From Synechococcus sp. M16.1 (GTDB taxonomy: Bacteria; Cyanobacteriota; Cyanobacteriia; PCC-6307; Cyanobiaceae): a stretch of DNA of 64,000 bases. This document shows, piece after piece, positions 36,101 through 45,065 of this stretch. Position numbers and translations under genes: made by a program. The notes under the pieces were generated by a model. It searched no databases. It saw only the letters and a list, made by a program, of their open reading frames with translations, and had not been told where the DNA came from. The stretch covers positions 1,736,001 through 1,800,000 of the forward strand of contig NZ_CP047954.1 of NCBI RefSeq assembly GCF_014279895.1, read 5' to 3'. Numbering within the stretch: position 1 is the stretch's first letter; every line of letters begins with the position of its first letter.

Positions 36101-36438
36101 TGGCCATCGACCGAGCCGCGATTGAACGCATCGACTCCACCCTGCTGCCCCAGCTCGATCGCCATCACCTGCGGCTGCTGAGCCACTGCCTGGACAGCTT
36201 TCAATCCATGGCCGCTCCAGGGAGCACTGGTGCAATCCCCGACGAAAACCAACGGCGCCGCTGGTGCCAGAAGCAACCCGTGGTCGCTGAGGACCCGGCA
36301 TTCCTCCACACCTTGCTGCTGCAGCTCAATGCTGCCGCCGATCAGCTGGATCAACTGGCGCTTGAGCTGGGCAAGCCTCCATTGGCGCTGACCCTCGACG
36401 ATCTGATCAGCGCCGCCGAAGCCCGCTGCCGTGGCTGA
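36100..36438 (+). CDS. Hypothetical protein downstream of sufR
   Basis: 112 residues from MAIDRAAIERIDSTLLPQLD. Helical and soluble, with HHLRLLSHCLDSF, NQRRRWCQKQPVV and LLLQLNAAADQLDQLALELG. Its ATG overlaps the sufR stop by one base, so it is translated with SufR. No family recognised; the position suggests a role in Fe-S or redox control but that is only context. Confidence 0.7.
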   Translation: MAIDRAAIERIDSTLLPQLDRHHLRLLSHCLDSFQSMAAPGSTGAIPDENQRRRWCQKQPVVAEDPAFLHTLLLQLNAAADQLDQLALELGKPPLALTLDDLISAAEARCRG

Positions 36439-36518
36439 CATGGCCGTCGGGGGTGGCCTGGCTGTCGTGACTGACCTGGTCGGGCTGCCATCATCACTTC
36501 ACTTCCTCAACGCCGGCG

Positions 36519-37112
36519 ATGCTTGAGATCTCGGACGCCCTCAGCTTCTTTCGTCTGAGCTGTGGCCGCTGGACCTCACAGCGCAGCCAGCACCACCTGC
36601 TGCATCGCCGCGCCGAAGCCGGCGCCTCCTTCATCGTTGTGGAGGAACTGCTCAAGGGCGACGAACGCCTTGCGGAGATCGCCGAACGCAACAACGCCAG
36701 CGTTGAGCAGATCGTGGGGGGCTGCTGGGTGCGCTGGAGCGGATCGATGGCCTGGGATCGGGCCGGTGAATCCCACGAAGACCAGACCATGTTCGGACTG
36801 ATCCCCGAAGACGAAACGGGGCGACGGGGACTGCTGCTGCGGGATCGCGGTTACGCCGAGAAAGCGCCGGTGGCGGGTCAGTTCCGCATGGATGACGAAA
36901 ACGGCCTGATCCTCACAACCGACTACGAAATGATGAGTTCCCTGGAGCGCTTCTGGTTCGCCAGCAAAAACGTGCGGCTGCGCACCAGCACAGTGCAGGG
37001 ACTTTCCAACAACGCCTCCTTCTGCATCGAGACCCGGCAGCTGGACGATGTTGATCAGCCCAGCCCAGCCATGGCTTCAAACGGGGCCGCCCTCGCCCCC
37101 TTCGGCTGGTAA
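36519..37112 (+). CDS. cpcS: CpcS/CpeS-family phycobiliprotein lyase
   Basis: 197 residues. The lipocalin-like fold is indicated by LSCGRWTSQRSQHHLLHRRA, FIVVEELLKGDERLAEIA, VGGCWVRWSGSMAWDR and ETMFGL-like DQTMFGLIPEDE. The family attaches bilins to a Cys of phycobiliprotein subunits (S-type lyases, mostly Cys-84 sites). Exact subtype (CpcS, CpeS, CpcU) cannot be fixed from this. Next to the CpcG-type linker, consistent with a phycobilisome locus. Confidence 0.88.
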   Translation: MLEISDALSFFRLSCGRWTSQRSQHHLLHRRAEAGASFIVVEELLKGDERLAEIAERNNASVEQIVGGCWVRWSGSMAWDRAGESHEDQTMFGLIPEDETGRRGLLLRDRGYAEKAPVAGQFRMDDENGLILTTDYEMMSSLERFWFASKNVRLRTSTVQGLSNNASFCIETRQLDDVDQPSPAMASNGAALAPFGW

Positions 37113-37133
37113 GCAGAAGTACTTAGAGAAAGT

Positions 37134-37148
37134 ATTACGGCATGTAAT
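37134..37148. promoter_or_regulatory. Inverted repeat upstream of the linker gene
   Basis: attac-ggcat-gtaat, 5 bp on each side, 55 bases before the linker start, within AT-rich DNA that could also supply a -10 box. Candidate regulatory site only. Confidence 0.25.
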
Positions 37149-37202
37149 CGCTGCAACAGCAGCTGAAGGGGGCAAGACCCAGCACTTCTACGATCGCCAG
37201 CA

Positions 37203-37991
37203 GTGGATGCTGTAGCTCGCGTGGCCATTCCTCTTCTGGAGTACGCACCGATCACCCAGAACTCCTTGAGAGCGGGTGTTCCGAATCTCCGTGTCGGCTC
37301 CGACGAGGGATCACGGGCTTACTCCCTGGAAATTGCAGACGACCGGGACAACCTCGACACCGTTGTGGAAGCCGCCTACCGGCAGATCTTCTTCCACGCC
37401 TTCAAAACAGATCGGGACGTCAACCTTGAGTCCCAGCTGAAGGATGGCCAGATCACGGTTCGCGACTTCATTCGTGGCCTGGTGCTCTCTGACACCTTCA
37501 AGCGCACCTTCTACGGCTTCAACAGCAACTACAAGGTTGTCCGTCACCTCTGTGAACGGATTCTTGGCCGCAAGGTGAACGGCAAGGGCGAAGAGCTCTC
37601 CTGGTCGATCGTGATTGCGACCAAAGGCCTGGAAGGGCTTGTCGATGTGTTGCTGGACAGCGCCGAGTACCTCGACGCCTTCGGCTACGACACGGTTCCT
37701 TACCAACGCAACCGCGTGCTTCCCGGCCGGGAGCTGGGCGATACGCCGTTCAACATCACAACCCCCCGCTACGACGAGTACTACCGGGGAATCCTGGGCT
37801 TCCCCCAGATCGTCTTCACCGGAGGCCCCGCCAAGAAAGTTCCTGCCCGCGCCAAAATCCGCAAGGGCGGCTCACCTCAGGACTACATGGCCTGGGTGGC
37901 AGAAATGGGCGGACCCCGTGGAGTTGCCCCCAGCGGTGGCGCCGACATGGACTACATGTCGAAGGTTCCCTACCGCAGCATCGGCCGCTGA
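37203..37991 (+). CDS. cpcG: Phycobilisome rod-core linker CpcG-type
   Basis: 262 residues. The pbs_linker_poly domain covers about 20-180 (IFFHAFKTDRDVNLESQLKD, RDFIRGLVLSDTFKRTFY, LGRKVNGKGEELSWSIVIAT). The N-terminus VAIPLLEYAPITQNSLRAGV is typical of CpcG. It links rods to the allophycocyanin core. The C-terminal 60 residues are Gly/Lys/Arg-rich and not membrane-spanning, so it is a conventional CpcG1-like form. TTG/ATG context gives start at 37203 (ATG). A strong terminator follows at 38012-38042. Confidence 0.93.
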   Translation: MDAVARVAIPLLEYAPITQNSLRAGVPNLRVGSDEGSRAYSLEIADDRDNLDTVVEAAYRQIFFHAFKTDRDVNLESQLKDGQITVRDFIRGLVLSDTFKRTFYGFNSNYKVVRHLCERILGRKVNGKGEELSWSIVIATKGLEGLVDVLLDSAEYLDAFGYDTVPYQRNRVLPGRELGDTPFNITTPRYDEYYRGILGFPQIVFTGGPAKKVPARAKIRKGGSPQDYMAWVAEMGGPRGVAPSGGADMDYMSKVPYRSIGR

Positions 37992-38011
37992 TCCCGGCCT
38001 CGACCATGTTC

Positions 38012-38042
38012 AAAAAAGCGGGGCTTCGGCTCCGCTTTTTTT
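38012..38042 (+). terminator. Rho-independent terminator after cpcG
   Basis: a-tract, gcggggc-ttcg-gctccgc stem-loop, then a T run to 38042. The U-tract and UUCG loop make a classical intrinsic terminator, 20 bases after the stop. Confidence 0.93.
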
Positions 38043-38169
38043 GTGTCTCTGACTGTGATCCCCGGGATCGACGTTCACCCAGTGGTCAGCATCCACTGAC
38101 CCTTGGCCGCTTCACGCTTCGAAAAGGAATTTTTCAGATCACAATGATCCCAAACGAAACCTGGAGTTT

Positions 38170-39249
38170 TTGGACGTGTCCCAAACCCTTTCATCCCTGG
38201 CACGTCTCACCCTTCGTCAACTGCGTCAGATCGCCAGCGACCTAGGGGTGCCGCTCTACAGCCGCAAAAGCAAAGAGACCCTGGTCGACGAGGTTGCCCA
38301 GCGTCAGCAAAAGCGTGGTGGAGATCTGAAGGCCATCGAGGCGGAACTCAACGCGCCGGCCATGGGCAGCAGCGACACCCGCGTGGTGTTCCTGCCTCGC
38401 GACCCCCAGTGGGCCTACGTGTTCTGGGAAATTTCCGACGCCGATCGCAAGGTGGCCCAGAAAGACGGCGCCAGCCGACTTTGCCTGCGCCTGGCTGACG
38501 TAACCGGCATGCAAGACGGAAATGCCCATCCCCACACCCTCCAGGAAGTCCCCGTCGACAGCCACAGCACAGAGTGGTACCTGCCAGTGCCTCTCTGCGA
38601 CCGGGATTACCGGGTGGAGTTGGGCTATCGCATCGGCGCCAGCTGGATGTCCCTGGCCTTCTCCTCCGTGGCCCGCGTGCCCGCTCTTCACCCGAGCGAG
38701 CAGATCCTTGATCAGTTCGTCCCCTTCAGCCTTGAAGCAGCACCGGCTGAATCCGCTCCAGCTCCCGTCGCGCCGATCGAGTCGAGCAACAGTGGCCTGC
38801 ACGAGCGGCTCTACCAAAGCGCCACGGTTCAGTTCCGCCGCCGTCGGGTTGGCTCGGAAGAATTCCAGGAGGGCTTTGACGTTTCCGGCGACAGCAGTGG
38901 CTTGAATGACTCGGGGGCTGGCCTCTGGGCCAGCGGCCGCAACGAGTCTGGCCTTGGTGGCGTGGCTCCCCGCCAACGCTCCTTCTGGCTGGTGGCTGAC
39001 GCCGAACTGATCGTCTACGGCGCCACCGACCCTTCCGCTCGCCTCACCATCGGTGGCGAAGAAGTGCCTCTCTCCACCGACGGTACTTTCCGAATTCAGG
39101 TGCCGTTCCGGGATGGCGAGCAGATGTATGCCATCGAAGCCACGGCTTCCGATGGAGAGCAGAAGCGCAACATCACGCTCAACTTCAAGCGCGAGACCCC
39201 TGAAGACAACAGCAACCCTGCCAGCGAAGCCCGCGCCGAGTGGTTCTGA
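38170..39249 (+). CDS. DUF4912-domain protein with SAP-like N-terminus
   Basis: 359 residues. The N-terminal LTLRQLRQIASDLGVPLYSR is SAP/Rho-N-like (nucleic-acid binding). The DUF4912 region (about 70-180) has VFLPRDPQWAYVFWEISDAD, followed by a variable linker and a C-terminal domain with AELIVYGATDPSARLTIGGE and VPLSTDGTFRIQVPFRDGEQ. Function unknown. Start is TTG at 38170. Its C-terminus overlaps the next small gene. Confidence 0.82.
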   Translation: MDVSQTLSSLARLTLRQLRQIASDLGVPLYSRKSKETLVDEVAQRQQKRGGDLKAIEAELNAPAMGSSDTRVVFLPRDPQWAYVFWEISDADRKVAQKDGASRLCLRLADVTGMQDGNAHPHTLQEVPVDSHSTEWYLPVPLCDRDYRVELGYRIGASWMSLAFSSVARVPALHPSEQILDQFVPFSLEAAPAESAPAPVAPIESSNSGLHERLYQSATVQFRRRRVGSEEFQEGFDVSGDSSGLNDSGAGLWASGRNESGLGGVAPRQRSFWLVADAELIVYGATDPSARLTIGGEEVPLSTDGTFRIQVPFRDGEQMYAIEATASDGEQKRNITLNFKRETPEDNSNPASEARAEWF

Positions 39250-39446
39250 ACCCTTCCGATTCCAAAGCACCAGCAACCCTGCGCTGGTTCGTGGCCATCA
39301 CCCCCCTCGCGGGGGCGATGGTCTTTCCATTGGTGGTGCCTTTGGTGATGGCCCGGGTGGGCATCGGAGCCGGTGTGGGCGTCGCCCTTGTTCTGAGTGG
39401 ACTTTGGTTTGTGGCGATGCTGAAGACATCGGAGATGCCCCACTGA
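39240..39446 (+). CDS. Small membrane protein (68 aa)
   Basis: Start codon at 39240 overlaps the end of the DUF4912 gene. Two hydrophobic stretches (WFVAITPLAGAMVFPLVVPL and GIGAGVGVALVLSGLWFVAM) separated by MARV. Probable two-helix membrane protein cotranslated with its neighbour. No family recognised. Confidence 0.65.
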   Translation: MVLNPSDSKAPATLRWFVAITPLAGAMVFPLVVPLVMARVGIGAGVGVALVLSGLWFVAMLKTSEMPH

Positions 39447-39485
39447 AAATCGGGGAACTCTGATCAAGGCAAGGTCTTGGTCTCG

Positions 39486-40886
39486 ATGTTGAAGAACACG
39501 CTGGGTTGGATGGCAGCGGCTCCTGTCTGCGGAGGTTGCAGCCAGCCGGGATCGATCGTGGGCATGGCTCCGGCAGAACTGCCGATGCCCAAGCAGATCG
39601 ATGTGGTCTTCAATCACAACGCCAGATCGCGCTACCGCTCACCCCTGACAGGGGAGTAGCGCAATGGTGACGACATGGAGGCATGGCTGATTGAAGCCAT
39701 TGATGGCGCCACCGAGGAGGTGCTGGTGGCCGTTCAGGAGCTGAGCCTGCCAAGGGTTGCCCAGGCCCTGATCGCGGCAAAACACCGCGGTGTTCTTGTT
39801 CAGGTGATCCTCGAGAACAACTACCGGCAGGCCTGGAGTCAGCAACGACCCAGCCGGTTGAACCAACGGGAACGACAGCGCTGGCATCAGTTAAACCGCC
39901 TGGCCGACAGCGATCGGAACGGCACCACCACTGCCGACGAAGTCTTCCAAGGTGATGCCGTGGCGCTACTCCAAGCAGCGAACATTCCACTGATTGACGA
40001 CACCGAAGACGGCAGCAGCGGCAGCGGCCTGATGCACCACAAGTTGCTGGTGATCGACCAAACAACAGTGATTACAGGCAGCGCCAATCTCACCAGTTCT
40101 GGCCTTCACGGTGATGCGGGCCGGCCGTCCAGTCGCGGCAATGTGAATCACCTGCTGCGGGTCAACAGCCCTGAGCTAGCCCTGGTGTTCCGTCAGGAAT
40201 TCACCCAGATGAGGGGCGATGGTCCCGGCGGCAAGCAGGACAGTCGCTTTGGCCTGCAGAAGGCAAAAGGGAGCGTGCAAACCGTGAAGGTGGGCGACAT
40301 CCGTATGGATGTGCTGTTTTCACCGCATCCCAGGAGGGACAGCAATCACGGGCTCAACTTGTTGGCAGAGCAGCTGAAAGCCGCAAAGAAGAGCCTTGAT
40401 ATGGCCCTGTTTGTGTTCTCCGCTCAGCAACTCACCAACGTGCTAAGGGAACAGATGAAGCGAGGCATTGAAATACGGCTGGTCGCCGATCCTGGGTTTG
40501 CGAGCCGCCCATTCTCTGAAGTGCTCGATCTGCTGGGGGTCAGCCTTCCAGATCACACCTGCAAGGTGGAGGCTGGCAATCAGCCGCTGGAGCAAGCACT
40601 TCAAGGCGTCGGCACCCCCCGCCTTGCCCGTGGCGACAAACTCCACCACAAATTTGCCGTAATCGACAAGAAAAGAGTGATCACAGGATCCTTCAACTGG
40701 TCGCCTTCAGCAGCACACACCAACGATGAAACCCTGCTGGTGATCCACTCACCGCAACTCGCCAAACACTTCACCCGAGAAATGGATCGACTTTGGGAGA
40801 GCGCTGAACTGGGGATCACACCGCACATCCAACGCAAACTTGAGCATCAAAAGATTCGATGCGGAGATGGAGTGGAGAGGGGCTGA
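39486..40886 (+). pseudogene. Phospholipase D-family protein interrupted by an in-frame amber codon
   Basis: ATG 39486 begins a frame with a lipoprotein-like signal (LGWMAAAPVCGGC), then ELPMPKQIDVVFNHNARS, stops at TAG 39657-39659, and continues in the same frame as RNGDDMEAWLIEAIDG to 40886. Two HKD motifs lie downstream: HHKLLVID (39+ residues into the restart frame, near 40035) and HHKFAVID (near 40647), so a restart at ATG 39675 gives a 403-residue protein with both catalytic halves but no signal peptide. The expected codon at the TAG is probably Trp (TGG). An EF-hand-like DSDRNGTTTADE lies at 39906-39941. HKD proteins cut phosphodiesters in lipids or DNA; the substrate is unknown. Confidence 0.78.
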
Positions 40887-40940
40887 GAGGATGGGGGAGT
40901 GGCTTGAGAGGTGACTTAAGATGCAGGAAAGAACGAGCTG

Positions 40941-42833
40941 ATGATGGCGGGATTTGGGAATAGTAATCCAAACACAAAAAAACAAAAGATTCCTAAAAAT
41001 GGGCCTCAACTTCTGGAAGCTGCGATCGGAGCCCATAAAACAGGTGACATCACAAAAGCAGAGGCGCTATATCTCAACGCCATAAATAGTGGCTTTCACC
41101 ATGAAATAGCCTTCTCCAATCTTGGAATTATTTACAAAAATACTGGCAGAAAAGAAAAGGCACTAACTATATATAAACGGGCTGTCGCCAAAAATCCAAA
41201 CTTCGCAGATGCCTACACAAATCTGGGGAATCTATACAAAGATCTCGGTAATCTAGATCAGGCGCTTACCTCCACTCTCAAATCACTCGAGCTCAATCCT
41301 GATAACCCAACTGCCCTCATAAACCTGGGCAGCATATACAAAGATCTCGGCAATCTAGATCGGGCTCTTGCCTCCACCCTCAAATCACTCGAGCTCAATC
41401 CTGATAACCCCAGTGCCCTCATGAACCTAGGCGGCATCTACAAAAACCTCGGCAACCTCGATCAGGCGCTTACATCCACTCTCAAATCACTCGAGCTCAA
41501 TCCTGACAACCCCAGTGCCCACATGAACCTGGGCGGTATCTACAAAGATCTCGGAAACCTTGATCAGGCTCTTGCCTCCACAATCAAATCACTCGAGCTC
41601 AAACCTGACAACCACAATGCCCACATGAACCTGGGCTGGATCTACAAAGATCTCGGCAACCTCGATCAGGCGCTTGCATCCACTCTCAAATCTCTAGAAC
41701 TCAAGCCTGAGGGATCCGAAGCATTATGCAAACTTGGACTTATCAAAATGGCGCTTGGACAGACCAAAGAAGCCAAAAGAGATTTACTGAATTCAATCAA
41801 ATGCAATGAACAAGAATGCGAAGCACACCATGCATTAAGCACATTGCTAGAAACAACAGAAGAAGCAGAAGAATTGATTGAGATCATGAAATCAGTCAAA
41901 ACATCGGTCCTGACTCCGCTGAAAAGAGCATTTGCCGAATTCGCACAATCTAACTGTTTCCATAAAATCAAAAACCATGACCAAGCCTCTAAACACTTAG
42001 TATTAGCAAATAAATATAAATTAATAACATCCCCTTCCAATGCCGATTCTCTTCTTGAAAAAATAGCACTGAGCGTTTCACAAATCGAGTCTACGAAAAC
42101 AACTAATAGAAATGCGAATAGCGGCAAGGGCAGGATTTTTATTGTTGGCATGCCCAGAAGCGGCTCGACCCTGCTAGAAACAATATTGAGTATGAATCCA
42201 GAAAACAAAGACTTAGGCGAAAGCAGATCCCTGGAGAAAGCGATTGCGAAAGCGAAACAACAACAACAATCATGTAACAGCAATCATCAAAACATAGACG
42301 AGTATTACTCAAAACTTGAGCCCATCAACAACACCCAGCACAAATATACAACAGACAAACAGCTATATAATTTTATTCACATCAATTGGATTGCAAATCA
42401 CATGCCCGCTGCCAAGATTATTCACTGCCGCAGAAATCCAATGGACAATATCCTTTCAATGCATAGAAGCAATTTAATGGCTGGAAATAATTTCACAGCA
42501 AACCTGGAAGACTCAGCCAAAGTACTTGTAGCTCATGAGAAAGCTATGCAAATTCAGAAAAATAGGTATCCTAAAAAAATATTTACCTTTGACTACGACC
42601 AATTTGTCAACGCACCCGAGGACAACCTTCGGAAACTTCTAGGATGGCTAGATCTAGAATTCGACAACAACTATCTTCACCCTGAGAAAAGCACTAGAAT
42701 CGTCAATACAGCTAGCGTAATGCAAGCCAGAAAACCAATTAGCAACAAATCAGTAGGTGGATGGAAAAACTACGAGACCCTACTAAAACCTGCGTTTAAA
42801 ATTATTCAAGAAAGCGGAGTTAAAATAGGCTAA
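40941..42833 (+). CDS. TPR-repeat sulfotransferase-domain protein
   Basis: 630 residues. TPR units cover about residues 30-300, including five near-identical 34-residue repeats (A-L-x-S-T-L-K-S-L-E-L-x-P). The C-terminal sulfotransferase domain has the PAPS 5'-phosphate loop IVGMPRSGSTLLETIL and the 3'-phosphate segment IHCRRNPMDNILSMHRSN. Such proteins probably sulfate surface glycans or proteins. GC content is low relative to the flanking core, and the start of the repeat-rich frame follows an AT-rich upstream, so I infer lateral transfer. Confidence 0.85.
   Translation: MMAGFGNSNPNTKKQKIPKNGPQLLEAAIGAHKTGDITKAEALYLNAINSGFHHEIAFSNLGIIYKNTGRKEKALTIYKRAVAKNPNFADAYTNLGNLYKDLGNLDQALTSTLKSLELNPDNPTALINLGSIYKDLGNLDRALASTLKSLELNPDNPSALMNLGGIYKNLGNLDQALTSTLKSLELNPDNPSAHMNLGGIYKDLGNLDQALASTIKSLELKPDNHNAHMNLGWIYKDLGNLDQALASTLKSLELKPEGSEALCKLGLIKMALGQTKEAKRDLLNSIKCNEQECEAHHALSTLLETTEEAEELIEIMKSVKTSVLTPLKRAFAEFAQSNCFHKIKNHDQASKHLVLANKYKLITSPSNADSLLEKIALSVSQIESTKTTNRNANSGKGRIFIVGMPRSGSTLLETILSMNPENKDLGESRSLEKAIAKAKQQQQSCNSNHQNIDEYYSKLEPINNTQHKYTTDKQLYNFIHINWIANHMPAAKIIHCRRNPMDNILSMHRSNLMAGNNFTANLEDSAKVLVAHEKAMQIQKNRYPKKIFTFDYDQFVNAPEDNLRKLLGWLDLEFDNNYLHPEKSTRIVNTASVMQARKPISNKSVGGWKNYETLLKPAFKIIQESGVKIG
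41247..41756 (+). repeat. Five 102-bp tandem repeats (TPR units)
   Basis: Unit starts at 41247, 41349, 41451, 41553 and 41655, exactly 102 bp apart, each beginning ggnaa-nctngatc. The last unit diverges after its first half. They encode 34-residue TPRs. High nucleotide identity between units implies recent duplication or gene conversion. Confidence 0.93.
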
Positions 42834-43508
42834 AACAACAATTAACCACCAATATTACATAATAACATCCTGCTACGAGTCTCGGTTGGCTATCAGATCT
42901 CAACGAAACCCTTTCTTCTTCTCTGAGACATAGAAAGATCCTACTGCCTCATTAGTAATTGCATGCACTGATCCATAACGAGAATTCTTTTTAAGCATCT
43001 CCTTGAGCAGAACCTCACTCTTCTTGTCGAGCTTGATATTCATTGCCTTGGGAAGTGCTTGAAGTAAAAGTCTTCCATTGCCACCTTGTAACAGCCAGAC
43101 CTTGTCAATCTGGTCTGTCGCATCAAGGCTTCCTCCATCTGACGAAAAGCATTTACTTCTCTTCGATTGAAGGAGACATTTGTAGAGGTGGTTTTAGTGA
43201 TATACATAGTTTTTGAATAGAAAAGATAGTGATATCAGCGATCAGGAGTCAAACTAAACTCAAGAGGATGAAGCCTCAGACAACAAGCACACTTGACTTC
43301 TGAAAAGCATTTGAATCTATTTATATGATTTCAACCTTGTAATTAATCACTTTTATATCAAGAAGTACTCCAAAGCGGTCTCAAGCAGACTTAACACGGC
43401 GTCGACATTTACCCGAAGAAAAGCGACAAGAAAAGACATCTCAAACAAAAAGTGGCACAAATAAATAATAAAAAACCTTTCTCTAAATTATATCCACCAC
43501 TCGGACAT
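42834..43508. other. AT-rich 675-base stretch with little coding potential
   Basis: Apart from the minus-strand fragment at 42900-43043, no gene supported. AT-rich throughout, with a Lys-rich frame remnant. The minus-strand open frame actually extends to about 43190 without a start codon. Confidence 0.4.
42900..43043 (-). pseudogene. Remnant minus-strand ORF without a full-length start
   Basis: From ATG 43043 the product is MNIKLDKKSEVLLKEMLKKN and ends VSEKKKGFR. The same frame is open upstream to a TAA near 43190, encoding SSDGGSLDATDQIDKVWLLQ and GGNGRLLLQALPKA, but contains no ATG/GTG/TTG at a sensible place. Probably the 3' part of a lost gene. Low confidence. Confidence 0.3.
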
Positions 43509-44231
43509 CTACTTCACCGTAAAATTATATTCCAATCGAACAAAGCGCGATCGCAATTCCAAAAGAAGCGCATACAGAAAAATGATCACACCGAGCATCT
43601 CAAATAACTCCTCAAACCCCGAAATCAACTCATAATAAAAACCGCTTCGGGATATTTGGTCCGTCCTGACAAGCCAGCTATTAAGAGCCTCAAAGACTAT
43701 TGCTCCCGTAACGTAAACACCGCCAGCAATCAAAGCGAAAACAGCAACCCGCCTTCGAAGCCTCAAAAAAAACGGGATGAACTTTAAAGCAAATAGCGCA
43801 AACAAAATGCCATAGGGAATCACCCAAATCGACGCAAGAGAAGGATGCACATACTGCCTTAAATCAGAAATCACAAAAAGCTCATGAACCTGAAAAACCT
43901 CGTCAAATGCAAGAAATAAGAATACTTTGCTCAACAGCATCCAACCCCTAATATCACCACCTCGGCAGGACAGGGCTATCTGTTTCAACAGGAAAGAAGA
44001 CACACAAAGCAGCAAACCGCTGTATATTGCAGTCAAGTTGAACTCCTCATCAAGATTGATCGCATCGAAAAAATCTTGGTAAAACCTTTCCGAAACTCCC
44101 CCAAAATTTATCAGCGCCTCGCTTATACAGTGCAAGGCAAAAAAATTGAAAGAGATGACAGCAAGGATTGAGCAAATTTTTTTAGGGCTAAAGCATCCAA
44201 GCGAAACTGCTGCAGTCATCGACGCGTGCAA
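43509..44231 (-). CDS. Multi-pass membrane protein, unknown (240 aa)
   Basis: 240 residues. About six hydrophobic helices: ICSILAVISFNFFALHC, LTAIYSGLLLCVSSFLL, GWMLLSKVFLFLAFDEVFQV, SIWVIPYGILFALFALKFI, VAVFALIAGGVYVTGAIVFE, LGVIIFLYALLLEL. An acidic/His pair in FDEVFQVHELF and EALNSWLVRTDQ, and EELFEML, could be functional. No family recognised. AT-rich; ATG at 44231 or four codons further in. Confidence 0.6.
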   Translation of the reverse strand: MHASMTAAVSLGCFSPKKICSILAVISFNFFALHCISEALINFGGVSERFYQDFFDAINLDEEFNLTAIYSGLLLCVSSFLLKQIALSCRGGDIRGWMLLSKVFLFLAFDEVFQVHELFVISDLRQYVHPSLASIWVIPYGILFALFALKFIPFFLRLRRRVAVFALIAGGVYVTGAIVFEALNSWLVRTDQISRSGFYYELISGFEELFEMLGVIIFLYALLLELRSRFVRLEYNFTVK

Positions 44232-44681
44232 TATTATTTACAATAATAGCTGGGCAACATGATTCAAGCAAGTCAGGCAAACTAATCCAACAAAACCACT
44301 CATCACCCCGAACAATTCACCCATGAAGACAAACTTCCATACAAACTTGTCGCAATCAGCCATGAAGAATTGATCAATCGCGCACAGCAGGGCTGAAAAT
44401 CAACAGCCAAGAGGAACAACATCCTTCCCTATTTGCAAGTATGTATCAATTCTGGGCCCACAAACCCTTGTAGGAAGATTCGCGAAGGCAAACGAGGACC
44501 AAAGCAACTAATAACAAAGCCACTTATTGCCATCAACGAACGCAAACGAATGACTTTTCTGACCTGAGACAAGCAGGCCATTCGGAGGCTTTCATCATCA
44601 AGACATCGCCCAATACTTCGCTGATTGATCTTCCAAACGATTGATTGGCTCAACTGCGCAAAAGAACGCCAGACTAGTCCC
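44232..44681. other. 450-base intergenic region
   Basis: No gene recognised. AT-rich at the left with an attatt-tac-aataat inverted repeat at 44233-44247 just upstream of the membrane-protein gene. The 97-codon minus-strand frame at 44429-44722 lacks family features and overlaps the next gene, so I reject it. Confidence 0.4.
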
Positions 44682-45053
44682 ATGACATCCACGATCACAC
44701 GCGTCCTGCTGCTGCTCACCATGGCCAGTCCCGCGACCGCGGCTGAGACCTACGAGCCCTGGCCCAGCCAGGATCAACTCCGCAGCATTGAACAGGCCGC
44801 CTATGCCTGCTCCCGCGACAACTCAAAGCAAGCCTGCACGCTGGTGCGTCAGCTCTCCGACCCTTTGATGGATCACTCCAGGTTACCGGGGCTCTGCAAA
44901 GACGTGCTGTGGTCCCTAATGGATGAAGCCAAGGTTGCCAACACCAACGACTTTCGCCGTAAGGACGCCATCACAAACACCGCCCGTCGGATCCCAAGGG
45001 TTTGCGCCGAGCCGGTGATGAAAAAGGGAAAGCCCAAATCGCGTCAGGCCTGA
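44682..45053 (+). CDS. Small exported protein (123 aa)
   Basis: From ATG 44682: MTSTITRVLLLLTMASPATA is a clear signal peptide cleaved after ATA-A. The mature part is helical with four Cys (AYACSRDNSKQACTLVRQLS, LPGLCKDVLW, IPRVCAEPVM), likely two disulphides. Ends KKGKPKSRQA. Periplasmic; function unknown. A longer frame starts 19 codons earlier but would push the signal peptide inward. Confidence 0.7.
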   Translation: MTSTITRVLLLLTMASPATAAETYEPWPSQDQLRSIEQAAYACSRDNSKQACTLVRQLSDPLMDHSRLPGLCKDVLWSLMDEAKVANTNDFRRKDAITNTARRIPRVCAEPVMKKGKPKSRQA

Positions 45054-45061
45054 GCCTGACG
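45042..45061. terminator. Hairpin between convergent genes
   Basis: cgtcaggc-ctga-gcctgacg, a perfect 8-bp stem, straddles the stop at 45051 and lies before the minus-strand gene ending at 45066. No strong T run; possible bidirectional terminator. Confidence 0.35.
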
Positions 45062-45065
45062 GGCA

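Noticed and set aside
41247-41756. CRISPR array
   Set aside because: The repeats are 102 bp, contiguous and in frame with the TPR protein; no spacers.
44429-44722. 97-codon minus-strand ORF before the exported protein gene
   Set aside because: Overlaps the 5' end of a signal-peptide-bearing gene; no family features.
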